From the NCBI RefSeq assembly GCF_012027615.1, contig NZ_SNUT01000001.1:310001-374000 (forward strand): a stretch of 64,000 bases of DNA, written 5' to 3'. Below are positions 43,919 to 52,139 of the stretch, piece by piece (position 1 is the first letter of the stretch; every line of letters begins with the position of its first letter). The stretch is from Thermococcus sp. 21S7 (GTDB taxonomy: Archaea; Methanobacteriota_B; Thermococci; Thermococcales; Thermococcaceae). Made by a program: the position numbers and the translations under genes. The notes under the pieces were generated by a model. The model was not told the DNA's origin. It searched no databases and saw nothing but the letters and a program-made list of their open reading frames with translations.

Positions 43919-44467
43919 ATGGGTTGGGACATGGGGATTGATTACGAGAGTACTTACAAGCTCCTGCTTAGAGATCTCAAGGAGACAAGAGAGAAAAGCG
44001 GTGTAAAAGCACTCCAACGGAGAATGTACCTGGTGATACTCTTAACCCAACTCAGAAATGGCTCAAGAATCGGAGAAGCAATCGAATTTATCTCCAAAGT
44101 CTCCAGAGATTACTCACGAGATGCTCTTATCAAAGTTGAAAAGAGAAAGGATGGATATCAACGTTTGATGGTTCTGCCTTGCGAAATCAAAAAAGCAGAC
44201 TTATTGATCATTCGGGCACTTCTGGATGATGAACTCCAAAAGTATGGCAAAAAAGGACTTGTTATCAAGATATCAACATGGGTAAAAAGGACGTATGGGT
44301 TTAACACTCACAGCCTTAGGTACGCTTTTGTGAGTTATCTTGCCCAGAAGAAGTATCCTCCCCAGCTCATCGCCAAAATCACAGGGCATAAAAGACTGGA
44401 TTATATCTTACATTACACACAGGAGAAGGCAGCTCAAGAACTCCTTGTAAAGCTTGACTCAATTTGA
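43919..44467 (+). CDS. Catalytic-domain-only tyrosine recombinase
   Basis: 182 residues from ATG 43919 (TTAGGTGGCC upstream). Carries the full active-site order of tyrosine recombinases: Arg in NGSRIGEAI (about 50), Lys in the beta-hairpin VEKRKDGY, H-x-L-R in NTHSLRYAF (about 129-132), GH in ITGHKRLD (about 157-158) and the nucleophile Tyr in ILHYTQ (about 166). The usual N-terminal core-binding domain is missing, leaving barely 45 residues before the first Arg. Lies 58 bases before a 28-bp 11-6-11 inverted site that looks like a Xer/dif-type target. Could resolve dimers, invert or exchange modules. Confidence 0.85.
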   Translation: MGWDMGIDYESTYKLLLRDLKETREKSGVKALQRRMYLVILLTQLRNGSRIGEAIEFISKVSRDYSRDALIKVEKRKDGYQRLMVLPCEIKKADLLIIRALLDDELQKYGKKGLVIKISTWVKRTYGFNTHSLRYAFVSYLAQKKYPPQLIAKITGHKRLDYILHYTQEKAAQELLVKLDSI

Positions 44468-44524
44468 GATCTTTACCATCCTCATCATTCTCGGAGACAA
44501 AAAGTGGCTTGTTTCTGGAGCATG

Positions 44525-44552
44525 TCAGTGTAAGGTATTTGCCTTACACTGA
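44525..44552 (+). repeat. dif-like 28-bp site 1 (perfect 11-6-11 inverted repeat)
   Basis: TCAGTGTAAGG / TATTTG / CCTTACACTGA. The arms are perfect complements over 11 bases with a 6-base spacer, the geometry of Xer recombination sites. The stop codon TAA of the convergent zinc-finger gene is inside the left arm. An alternative reading is a transcription-terminator hairpin. Confidence 0.65.
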
Positions 44553-44873
44553 TTCAATTCGGTATATCGTTCCCACGAGCACCTCCACGAGCTCCTCAGA
44601 ACTCTTCTCCTTGAACTTAGGGACATCCTCTTTCGAGTGATCCTCGATAACATGCCGACGGGCGCTCTTGAAATCGTCAAAAGCGTCCAAGCAGGCTTTA
44701 CAGTAAAACTTTGAGCTTGAGGGAACTTCAAACACGAGGGCATTAATCGCAACGTCTTCATCAAACCCCAGCTCCTTGAGCTTCTCGGTTATCAAAACCA
44801 ACTCCTTTTTAACGGCTTCGAGCAGGGCTTCGTAATCCTCACTTGCCAGCCCGGTCTCGACGTGCAGGAACAT
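44544..44873 (-). CDS. C2H2 zinc-finger protein
   Basis: 109 residues from ATG 44873 (GAGGTGAGAAC). A helical N-terminal half (about 1-50) is followed by one classical C2H2 finger, FYCKACLDAFDDFKSARRHV then IEDH (C-x2-C-x12-H-x4-H, about 58-80), and an acidic/basic tail. Single C2H2 finger proteins are common in archaeal viruses and plasmids as regulators. Downstream of the 153-residue gene in a two-gene minus operon bounded by dif-like sites 1 and 2. Confidence 0.8.
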   Translation of the reverse strand: MFLHVETGLASEDYEALLEAVKKELVLITEKLKELGFDEDVAINALVFEVPSSSKFYCKACLDAFDDFKSARRHVIEDHSKEDVPKFKEKSSEELVEVLVGTIYRIESV

Positions 44874-44893
44874 GTTCTCACCTCTCAAGAGAT

Positions 44894-45355
44894 TCACTCC
44901 TTCCAGAAGACGATAAGGTCCTTTTCGCCGTAAGTGTTGAGGTATATCCTGGCCGCGTGAAGGAGGGCGTCAATGAACCACTCTGAAGGCTCAACGTCGA
45001 AGTACGCCATGACCGGCTTCTCGTTGAAGACTCCCCGGAGGAAGACTTTGGCTGGAGCGAGCCTTATCACCATGAGGTCGGCGATGGCCCCGCTTTCCTT
45101 CTTCCTGTCGAGCATTTTAGTCGAGATTGAGATGAAACCTCTCACCCAGTACGCGGTTTGGCCCTCGTCATCGTAAACTTTGAGGATTTTGGCTTCTTTG
45201 AGACCGATGCTGACTTTTAGCTCAGGTGAGAAGTATCTGTCGGCGAGGGCGTCAAGGTTGAGTTCCTCGTGAGTGACCTCGTCAATCTTAAGGTTGGGGT
45301 AAGTCTCAAGGAGCCGAGCGATAATCTTGGAGGGAATTGAAGGACGCTCATTCAT
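44894..45355 (-). CDS. Hypothetical protein paired with the zinc-finger gene
   Basis: 153 residues from ATG 45355 (GGGGGTGATGCTA). Begins with a helix-turn-helix-like stretch (IPSKIIARLLETYPNLKIDE), then a beta-rich middle (VRGFISISTKMLDRK, MAYFDVEPSEW). No catalytic signature seen. Likely cotranscribed with the zinc-finger gene 20 bases downstream; role unknown. Confidence 0.65.
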   Translation of the reverse strand: MNERPSIPSKIIARLLETYPNLKIDEVTHEELNLDALADRYFSPELKVSIGLKEAKILKVYDDEGQTAYWVRGFISISTKMLDRKKESGAIADLMVIRLAPAKVFLRGVFNEKPVMAYFDVEPSEWFIDALLHAARIYLNTYGEKDLIVFWKE

Positions 45356-45411
45356 TAGCATCACCCCCAGAGAGTCCCAAAGAATACTGTATCGAGCTGA
45401 AGTTTAAAAGA

Positions 45412-45439
45412 ACTGCGTCAGGCTTTTGCCTTACACTGA
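45412..45439 (+). repeat. dif-like 28-bp site 2
   Basis: ACTGCGTCAGG / CTTTTG / CCTTACACTGA. The right arm is identical to site 1 over all 11 bases; the left arm matches site 1 at 7 of 11. Same orientation as site 1. Lies between the zinc-finger operon and the replication region. Confidence 0.5.
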
Positions 45440-45544
45440 TTGTTTTTTCGGTGCACCTTCTTTCCGTGGGGTTCGGGAAAATAGCATTCCCCAGTTTCCG
45501 TGATTCCCATGAAACGACCAGATTGCGACATTATGTTTTCTCAA

Positions 45545-45796
45545 TGAATGGCATAATTCCAACAAGTATTCCATAACGTGTTATTAAGACCTGTGAGCTG
45601 TGGCTTGGAATTTATGGAGATTGTGGAAAGGAAGCAGGGAGTACATGACAACCTTCATGGGGAGAATTAAAGGGGGTGGGGAATACATCCCGTGTTTTCC
45701 ATAAAATCCAAAAGCTCCCCAAACATCTTTATTCCCTGCAAAAGGCTGGAGAACCATCGATGTACACACTTGGTGTTTTCCATAATTCCCCAAGAA
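45545..45796. other. Candidate replication origin upstream of rep
   Basis: The 530-base gene-free stretch before the replication gene contains TTCCATAA at 45569, 45697 and 45778, with GTGTTTTCCATAA exact in the last two, and the inverted form TTATGGA at 45612. It also has GGGGAATACATCCC and poly-C tracts. Repeated short motifs next to a Rep gene are the usual layout of a plasmid origin. Position and repeats only; no AT-rich unwinding element is obvious beyond the general composition. Confidence 0.45.
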
Positions 45797-45886
45797 CTTC
45801 CAGAACATCCACCATGATCCCCCCACAACCTGCTCAAAGGCGTTATGTTTAATTCCCTCTTCTCATCCACTTGCTGGGTGAAGGGA

Positions 45887-48800
45887 ATGATGGAGGAGTT
45901 CATCACAGAGCTCAAAGAGTACACCGAGCATTATCTCAAGATGGGTTTAACCCCCATAAAGGTCAAATTCAGAGACAAGGCCCCTGCTGGGCCCTGGGAA
46001 AGTGCCACAATAACCCGCAAGAATTTCTCCGAACAGCTTGGAGACGGCCCTTGGAACATCGGCATTCTTTGCGGTAAGAAAAGCAGAGGATTAATCGTAT
46101 TTGATTATGAAAGTCAAGAGGCCATTGCGGAACATTATGCTGTTCTCGAAGAATACGGGCTCACGGAGCTCTTTGAGACGTGGATCGTTGAAACCGGAAA
46201 AGGTGCCCATGTTTACTTTTTAATTGACTGGAAGGACCCAAACGCTTCAGTGATGATAAAGACAGTGAGCATTGGGAAATTATTCTCATCACTTGAAATA
46301 CGGGGTGAGGGAGCCCTCGTCGTTGCTCCTCCCAGCATCCACCCAAGCGGGATTAGATATAAGTTTATTCTGGGGCCGTACCTCCCAATTAGAACCATAA
46401 CTTCAAGGGAATACGCCATTCTGCTTTATACGTATGCAAAAACCGGAGACATAACATCCGTAAAGTTTGAGGAGCTCCATGACATCCTCTCTGAGCTGTA
46501 TCCGTCATATCAAGAAGTTGAACTTCAGCCTCCACGAGAGCCCTCGGGAATCTCCCAGATATCTGAAAGGTTTTATGCGAAGCTTCCAGTTACGGAAGAT
46601 GTTAACTCAACAACCATCGCTGAACTTGTTCGGCCATACCTCAAATACTTGCCTCGCCAGGATTTCACATTAACTCTCGCATCAGCACTTGCCCGACTGG
46701 GACTCCACCCACTCAAATCTGCCGAAGTCCTTGCCAACCTCCTTGACGATCCCGAATTTACCAGAAAGAGAAGCCCCAGCGACGGCCAGCCACCACAGGA
46801 GGCAAAGAAGAGGGTTCAGGCATGGGTATACGCGTACAACAACGTCTGGATGACCCTTCGCGGAAAATCTCTTGAAGAGGACTTCCCTGAAATTAAAAAC
46901 GAGTTCATAACCCTTCTGAAAGAGCGCTCTGAATTATTTGCGGAGTCGATTCGGGATAACTGGTGGTATGCGCCGAATTCAGGCTCTAAAGAACGCTTAA
47001 GAGGAATTCCCACTCTCACTGGGATGATTGCAGATGCAATATCACGCAAGTACGAGCAAGAAGGGAAATCAATAAGTTCTGAGGCAGCTAAAGAGGAAGC
47101 GTCGAGAATTGTCCGTCGCATCATATCTACTGTAAAGCCTGGCCGGAGAAAAGTTGAGCAGTTTGCCCGCAATACAAGGGTATACATAATGGGAATTGCA
47201 AATGAGAGATACATCTCTCTCCGGAGTGAGCTCTTTGACTTCCTGATTGACAAATTGAACAAGTCTTCCGTTGGGTATCATTTCGGAAGACCGTCAGACG
47301 GCCAAAAGACAGAAGTTTATTTTAAGATTAAGACCCTTAGGGTGTTATTCCAAGACAAACGGGGGCTCATCTGGAAAGGAAAAAAGAAAATTTATTATTT
47401 CAGATATCTCAGCGACGAGTGGCAAATTTTTGATTCTGAGCTTATCCCTGAAACACCGCTCACGTCCAAACCCATCGAACTCATTAAATTAATATTTTAC
47501 AGGGGCATGACCTTCATCAAGCTGTATGTTGGAGGCGCTGTACTCGAGGGTCCCGTCGAGAAAGTTGTCGAGGATTTAGCGAGGAATGGAGTAACAACAA
47601 GCCACGAAAAGGAACTCCTAAAGAAGTACTTTACCTGGCTGAGCCGAATACACAAAGGAAACGCTTATTTCGCTCCGGGAATTTATGAGGCGAACCACGG
47701 GAAGTTCGTTGCAGCCCTCCCAAACACAACCGATGTTCTTCTGCCAAACTCTCCGCTTGCGGCAGAAGTAACTGATAAGCTAAAAGAATGGAGCCTGAAA
47801 ATTACAGAGGAAGAGTATGAAGAGTTCCTTGAAGGAATAATTAAGTATCGGGAATTCCTACCGCCTCACGTTTACTATGCCTCAATGGCCTATATGGGCA
47901 TTGCCGGGTTCCTCTCCGCGATAATCGACCTCACGGGCATAAAGCCAGCCCTGCTTTTCCTCGGAAGAACTGCCGGAACCGGCAAAAGCCACATTGCCCA
48001 GTTCATCGCAGTAAACGCTTACGGCTCATACGTCTGGGAGTCCTCAGCATACCGTTCGGACTTCAGATTCGACGAGCTTTTCAGCGCCTCAACCTTCCCC
48101 GTGCTTCTCGATGACATCCATGAATATAATTCAAAGAAACTCGCTGACCTCAAGGCGATCCTAACCTCAAATGCGAAGAGCTTCAGGGGCCGTGGAATTG
48201 CAAGCGTTAAGCTTTACGAACTTACTGCTGTGCCAGTGTTTACAGCGAACGAGCTCGTCCCCGAATTCGAAAATGACACTGCACTAATGGACAGGCTGAT
48301 AATACTTGAGCTCAACACTCCCCTTGATAACAGGAAGAAGCAGAGATACCGCCAGGAACTCGACGGGCCTGTCGGAATTACACGAGGCATTGTTTATGCT
48401 CCGTACTTCGTTAAAGAACTCGTTGATGTCGCCAACGACCTGGGTGGAAAGCACTTCATCAAGGGAAGGTTCAGAAAATGGTACGATTATGCAGTTCAGA
48501 ACAACATCGTCGAGGGGCGCGACCCGGAGAAGTTTGCGACCCTAATGGTTGGTGCGGAGCTCCTCGCCGCCCTCCTTCACCGGCACGGCCTCACGTTCGA
48601 TATTGAGGAAGCGGCGAGGTATATCTCAGAAGTCTTCAACGAAAGGGAAATTCGCGTTCCACAGGAACTTGAGGATCTCATTCAGGCAGTTTCCATCGAG
48701 AAGAAGGGCATAATCCTTGAGAGGGGCCTTTTAATATCGACCAAAACTCTTGCGGAGCTCAGAAAAGATTATCCAGGATGGAAAATCCCACGTAAGCCAA

Positions 48801-49231
48801 GAATCGTTGCAAAGTACCTTGAGGGTATGGGATACAAGCTGGAAGAAATCCTGCCTCAGAAAGGAGCGTATGTTCCCGAGCTCAAGAAGCAGGTTTACGG
48901 AGTAATAATCCCCTGGGAGATCATTAACGAGGTAATCAACGGGCATATTACAAAAGAGGGCGAGATTGGCTTTAAACTGGCAGATGAAGTGGTTAATGTA
49001 CTCTCCATGGAGCCAAATCTGACCTTTGACGAGCTCATTGAACGAATCAATGCCCCAGAAGAAGAGCTTTCAAAGACGGTCAGATGGCTCATTGACAATG
49101 GAATCGTGCTCCCAGAAGAGGGCAGGTACAAGCTCAATGAGACGAAGGCCAAAGAGGCTGGGTTTAACATTGTGGAAACATTTGTCAGTAAGAGAGCTCC
49201 GGGAACAGCGAATCAAGCCGCCCCAGGATGA
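45887..49231 (+). CDS. Replication protein: primase-polymerase fused to a P-loop helicase
   Basis: 1114 residues from ATG 45887 (GGGTGAAGGGA); an in-frame ATG at 45845 has no ribosome binding site. N-terminal archaeo-eukaryotic primase (Prim-Pol) domain, about 1-200, with LIVFDYES (acidic metal site about 70), the GKGAHVYF strand and LEIRGEGALVVAPPSIHPSG (about 135-154). A long helical middle leads to a helicase-type ATPase: Walker A LGRTAGTGKSH (about 692-702), Walker B VLLDDIHEY (about 740) and sensor TANELVP. A winged helix is likely at the C-terminus (EEELSKTVRWLIDNGI). Probably initiates and drives replication of the element. Confidence 0.88.
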   Translation: MMEEFITELKEYTEHYLKMGLTPIKVKFRDKAPAGPWESATITRKNFSEQLGDGPWNIGILCGKKSRGLIVFDYESQEAIAEHYAVLEEYGLTELFETWIVETGKGAHVYFLIDWKDPNASVMIKTVSIGKLFSSLEIRGEGALVVAPPSIHPSGIRYKFILGPYLPIRTITSREYAILLYTYAKTGDITSVKFEELHDILSELYPSYQEVELQPPREPSGISQISERFYAKLPVTEDVNSTTIAELVRPYLKYLPRQDFTLTLASALARLGLHPLKSAEVLANLLDDPEFTRKRSPSDGQPPQEAKKRVQAWVYAYNNVWMTLRGKSLEEDFPEIKNEFITLLKERSELFAESIRDNWWYAPNSGSKERLRGIPTLTGMIADAISRKYEQEGKSISSEAAKEEASRIVRRIISTVKPGRRKVEQFARNTRVYIMGIANERYISLRSELFDFLIDKLNKSSVGYHFGRPSDGQKTEVYFKIKTLRVLFQDKRGLIWKGKKKIYYFRYLSDEWQIFDSELIPETPLTSKPIELIKLIFYRGMTFIKLYVGGAVLEGPVEKVVEDLARNGVTTSHEKELLKKYFTWLSRIHKGNAYFAPGIYEANHGKFVAALPNTTDVLLPNSPLAAEVTDKLKEWSLKITEEEYEEFLEGIIKYREFLPPHVYYASMAYMGIAGFLSAIIDLTGIKPALLFLGRTAGTGKSHIAQFIAVNAYGSYVWESSAYRSDFRFDELFSASTFPVLLDDIHEYNSKKLADLKAILTSNAKSFRGRGIASVKLYELTAVPVFTANELVPEFENDTALMDRLIILELNTPLDNRKKQRYRQELDGPVGITRGIVYAPYFVKELVDVANDLGGKHFIKGRFRKWYDYAVQNNIVEGRDPEKFATLMVGAELLAALLHRHGLTFDIEEAARYISEVFNEREIRVPQELEDLIQAVSIEKKGIILERGLLISTKTLAELRKDYPGWKIPRKPRIVAKYLEGMGYKLEEILPQKGAYVPELKKQVYGVIIPWEIINEVINGHITKEGEIGFKLADEVVNVLSMEPNLTFDELIERINAPEEELSKTVRWLIDNGIVLPEEGRYKLNETKAKEAGFNIVETFVSKRAPGTANQAAPG

Positions 49232-49565
49232 TATCTTAAACCAACACCTTTTTCTTTCTTCTGCTAACGTCAAACGCCCACACAATCCGAACCCTTAAGC
49301 GTCCTAAGGCTTTGCAAAAATCTTGTATTTTTGTTTCGAGTTTTACTATAGTATGGAAACACCACATACACCCAACACCTCTCACCCAGTAACCACCACC
49401 GAGGCCTTAAGCCCTTTGCAAAAATCTTACATTTTTGTTGACGGGATTGCTATGTATGGAGGACACACATACAACACCAAATCAACACCACATAAAACTC
49501 CTTTCCCGCCCTGTGAACTTTTCGTTTTTCCTTCTCCGCAAAAATAACGTCAAGGGGGTGTGGAT
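49232..49565. repeat. Direct repeats downstream of rep
   Basis: 334 bases without a gene except a short frame at its end. Two diverged copies of a unit of about 60 bp, starting TTTGCAAAAATCTT and followed by ATTTTTGTT, then TATGGA and CACAT motifs: 49311-49372 and 49415-49472. A partial third core, CGCAAAAATAACG, lies near 49,537. CCTTAAG precedes both full copies. Candidate iterons, operator array or recombination substrate. Confidence 0.55.
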
Positions 49566-49640
49566 ATGGAGTTTGGGGTGTTTAAAAACGAGTTAATCGC
49601 CGAGCCTGTGGAAGTGGCCATCATGGGGGTGAGAAAATGA
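49566..49640 (+). CDS. 24-residue peptide coupled to the next gene
   Basis: ATG 49566 follows AAGGGGGTGTGG. The peptide reads MEFGVFKNELIAEP then VEVAIMGVRK; its TGA overlaps the ATG of the next gene (ATGA), the coupling used throughout this DNA. Could be a real micropeptide or a leader ORF controlling translation of the downstream gene. Confidence 0.5.
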   Translation: MEFGVFKNELIAEPVEVAIMGVRK

Positions 49641-50074
49641 AATCACAGACAAAGTTCCGTGACGTTATGCCAGTGATCGTGGCCCTCACTCCTCACGGGC
49701 TGTGGGCCTTCGACCTCAGGACCGAAGAAGACCATTACATCGTCAACCTTCCCGAAGACCTTGACCACTTCGCTCTCTCCCTCTCAGCGACATACCTTCC
49801 ATATATGTCGCCTCGCACCATACGCAGATATCTCACCCACCTTTTGGATTATCTTGAGATCCACGACGCGTACATTGTGGACGGAGACCTCGTCAGGGTC
49901 GAGGACGGCCATCTTTGGGGCTCCAAGACTATGCCCGAGCTCGCGGAAGAGCTAAGGACAATATATGGGGAAGATATGGAGGAGCTCCTCTTTGGTCTTT
50001 ATCGGCTCCTCGTGGATCTCAGAAAAAAGTTCATAACGGAGGGAATACACTATGAAGGAAAGATTGAGATTTAA
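49637..50074 (+). CDS. Hypothetical protein upstream of the R-M locus
   Basis: 145 residues. N-terminal beta-strands (MPVIVALTPHGLWAFDL) and helical remainder; the middle (YMSPRTIRRYLTHLLDYL) resembles a helix-turn-helix. Ribosome binding site GGGGGTGAGAAA. Overlaps the 24-residue peptide at its start and the 50-residue protein at its end. No family recognised. Confidence 0.68.
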   Translation: MKSQTKFRDVMPVIVALTPHGLWAFDLRTEEDHYIVNLPEDLDHFALSLSATYLPYMSPRTIRRYLTHLLDYLEIHDAYIVDGDLVRVEDGHLWGSKTMPELAEELRTIYGEDMEELLFGLYRLLVDLRKKFITEGIHYEGKIEI

Positions 50075-50204
50075 GAATGCTCCAGCTTCAAAGTGCCTTG
50101 CTGGTGTTAAGTGTGAGCTTATCAGTGTCAAGCAATTACCTGACACAGACACTCAATCAGAGTGTCCGTACATACCTCCGGAGCATCTCGACGTAAATAA
50201 ATAA
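50052..50204 (+). CDS. 50-residue Cys-containing small protein
   Basis: ATG 50052 has GGAGGG eight bases upstream. The protein begins MKERLRFKNAPASKCLAG and ends ECPYIPPEHLDVNK; three Cys (about 15, 21, 38) and a His (45) could bind zinc. It overlaps the preceding gene by 23 bases and ends 88 bases ahead of hsdM. Likely real because of its ribosome binding site and coupling, but unsupported by homology. Confidence 0.5.
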   Translation: MKERLRFKNAPASKCLAGVKCELISVKQLPDTDTQSECPYIPPEHLDVNK

Positions 50205-50262
50205 GTCAAATAATCTTAACTTATTAATTAAGTCAAAATAAAAACAAAAACTTTTTAAGGGA
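50202..50262 (+). promoter_or_regulatory. Promoter/operator region of the type I R-M operon
   Basis: TAAGTCAAA occurs twice (50202-50210 and 50229-50237, 27 bases apart) with a CTTAA...TTAAG dyad between them. The TATA candidate CTTTTTAAGG (50251-50260) follows, predicting a start about 10 bases ahead of the hsdM ATG. The repeats sit where an upstream regulator would bind. Confidence 0.55.
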
Positions 50263-50291
50263 AAACATTGGTAATTATATTGGTGGTCTCC

Positions 50292-52139
50292 ATGGCAAGG
50301 TCAAAACCCAAACCTAAGAATGGTGCCGATGAGTGGTCGATTCTCGAAGAACTCCAACCATGGGTCGTGAAAAGGTATTTTCTGATTAAGGATGCATTCA
50401 GGGACAAAGAGTTCACACAGGAAGACGTTGAGAGGCTCTTTGAGGAAAAACGGAAAGAACTCCTTGAAAAAGGCGTCAAAGAGCCGGAGTTCACGACCAA
50501 AAACGTGGGTGAGGTTCTCTCAATCCTCAGAAAAGCCGGCCTGCTAACAGCCAGAAAGGATGTTTATGACTTCAGAAGGACTTATTACCGCCTGAAGTTC
50601 CCAGCCGAGAGCAAAGTCACCCGCGACAGGCTCATCTCACTTCTTAAAGCCGCCGCAGACCAGATAAGAGGGGGGCTTGATTATAAGGCATTGCTCGTGT
50701 TCCTGTTTTACAAAGCCATAAGCGACAGGTGGATGAAGAGGGCCCAGGACCTCATGAAAGAAGGCAAACCCAGGGTTCAGGCTTACATCATCACAAACAA
50801 GAGGTATTACAAGCTCTTCGACGAGGAAACTGGAAAGCTTTACACTTGGCATGAAGTCGTGAAGAGCAGGGAGAGCATCAAAGAGCTGGCAAATGCACTC
50901 ATAAAGATATCAGAGATGAATTCGGAACTTGCCGACCTGAAAAAACTCGTTGAAGTTCTCGGGCTGATCGGTTTCATCAAGGAGGACAACCTTCACACAC
51001 TTGAGGAAATTATGAAGATATTCAACCGCGTTGATTTCGCCGAGTTCAACAGCGACATCCTTGGAGACGCATACGAGTGGATTCTCTCATACTTCGCCCC
51101 CCAGAAGGCTAAGGAGGGCGAGGTTTACACGCCCAGAGAGGTTATAAGACTCCTTGTTGAGTTGCTCGACATCGAGGATGAGAGCGACGTCCTTGATCCG
51201 GCCAGCGGTTCCGGCGGAATGCTAATTGAAGCTTACCGCTACGTGAAGGAGAAACTCGAAAAGGAGGGCTTTGACGGCGAGCCCGCGATAATGCTCTACG
51301 GCCAAGAGCTCAACGAGACCACCGCGGCACTCTCAAAGCTCAACCTAATCCTCCACGGAATTCAGGAGTTCAAGATATTTGAAGGCGCCAACAGCCTCAC
51401 CAATCCGCAGTGGGAGGAGGAACTGAAGAGGAACGGGATCGAGGATGGAAAAGTTGATTACGTCATCGCCAACCCGCCCTGGAACCAGGATGGTTACGAT
51501 GAGGCCCGCTTAAGCGACAGGAGGATAAAGCACATTTACAAGTATGGGTACACCACGAAGCAGTCCGCTGATTGGGCCTGGGTTCAGCTGATGCTTTATT
51601 ATGCAAGAAAAAAGGTTGGCGTCGTTCTTGATACAGGTGCACTTTTCAGAGGAGGATCAGAGAAAGCAATAAGGCAAGGAATAATTGAGGACGATCTAAT
51701 CGAAGCAATTGTTCTGCTTCCTGAGAAGCTCTTTTACAATGCCGCCGCTCCGGGAATTATAATGGTTCTCAACCCCAACAAGCCCGGGGAGAGGAAGGGG
51801 AAGATCCTCTTCATCAACGCCTCTCGTGAATACCGCAAGCACCCTGAGGTCAGGAAGCTCAACCAGCTCGCTCCGGAGCACATAAGGAAAATCGTCGAGG
51901 CCTACAGGGAGTTCAAGGAGATTGAGGGCTTTTCGAGGGTTGTGAGCCTGGAGGAGATAAGGAAGAACGACTACAACCTGAACGTCAGCCTCTACGTGTT
52001 CCCAGAGGAGGAGAGGGAGAAAATCGACTTAGCTAAGGAGTTCGAGGAGTTCAGGAAAATCGAGGAGAAGGAGAGGGAGCTGGTGGAGAAAGCCAAAGCC
52101 AACATCGAGGGCATAATCAAGGTGATGGGCGATGAGTGA
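50292..52139 (+). CDS. hsdM: Type I restriction-modification methyltransferase subunit HsdM
   Basis: 615 residues from ATG 50292 (GGTGGTCTCC). N6-adenine methyltransferase: N-terminal helical HsdM domain (about 100-220), SAM motif I VLDPASGSGGMLIEAY (about 297-312), catalytic motif IV NPPW (about 394), and a C-terminal helical tail that docks to HsdS. The first 90 residues are an extra winged-helix-like segment (TQEDVERLFEEKRKELL) not needed for catalysis. Overlaps hsdS by eight bases. Confidence 0.94.
   Translation: MARSKPKPKNGADEWSILEELQPWVVKRYFLIKDAFRDKEFTQEDVERLFEEKRKELLEKGVKEPEFTTKNVGEVLSILRKAGLLTARKDVYDFRRTYYRLKFPAESKVTRDRLISLLKAAADQIRGGLDYKALLVFLFYKAISDRWMKRAQDLMKEGKPRVQAYIITNKRYYKLFDEETGKLYTWHEVVKSRESIKELANALIKISEMNSELADLKKLVEVLGLIGFIKEDNLHTLEEIMKIFNRVDFAEFNSDILGDAYEWILSYFAPQKAKEGEVYTPREVIRLLVELLDIEDESDVLDPASGSGGMLIEAYRYVKEKLEKEGFDGEPAIMLYGQELNETTAALSKLNLILHGIQEFKIFEGANSLTNPQWEEELKRNGIEDGKVDYVIANPPWNQDGYDEARLSDRRIKHIYKYGYTTKQSADWAWVQLMLYYARKKVGVVLDTGALFRGGSEKAIRQGIIEDDLIEAIVLLPEKLFYNAAAPGIIMVLNPNKPGERKGKILFINASREYRKHPEVRKLNQLAPEHIRKIVEAYREFKEIEGFSRVVSLEEIRKNDYNLNVSLYVFPEEEREKIDLAKEFEEFRKIEEKERELVEKAKANIEGIIKVMGDE

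Noticed and set aside
44525-44552. Reading the 28-bp inverted repeat only as a transcription terminator
   Set aside because: Archaeal terminators rely mainly on T tracts, which are absent on the downstream side here, and two further copies with the same 11-6-11 geometry exist. A dual role is still possible.
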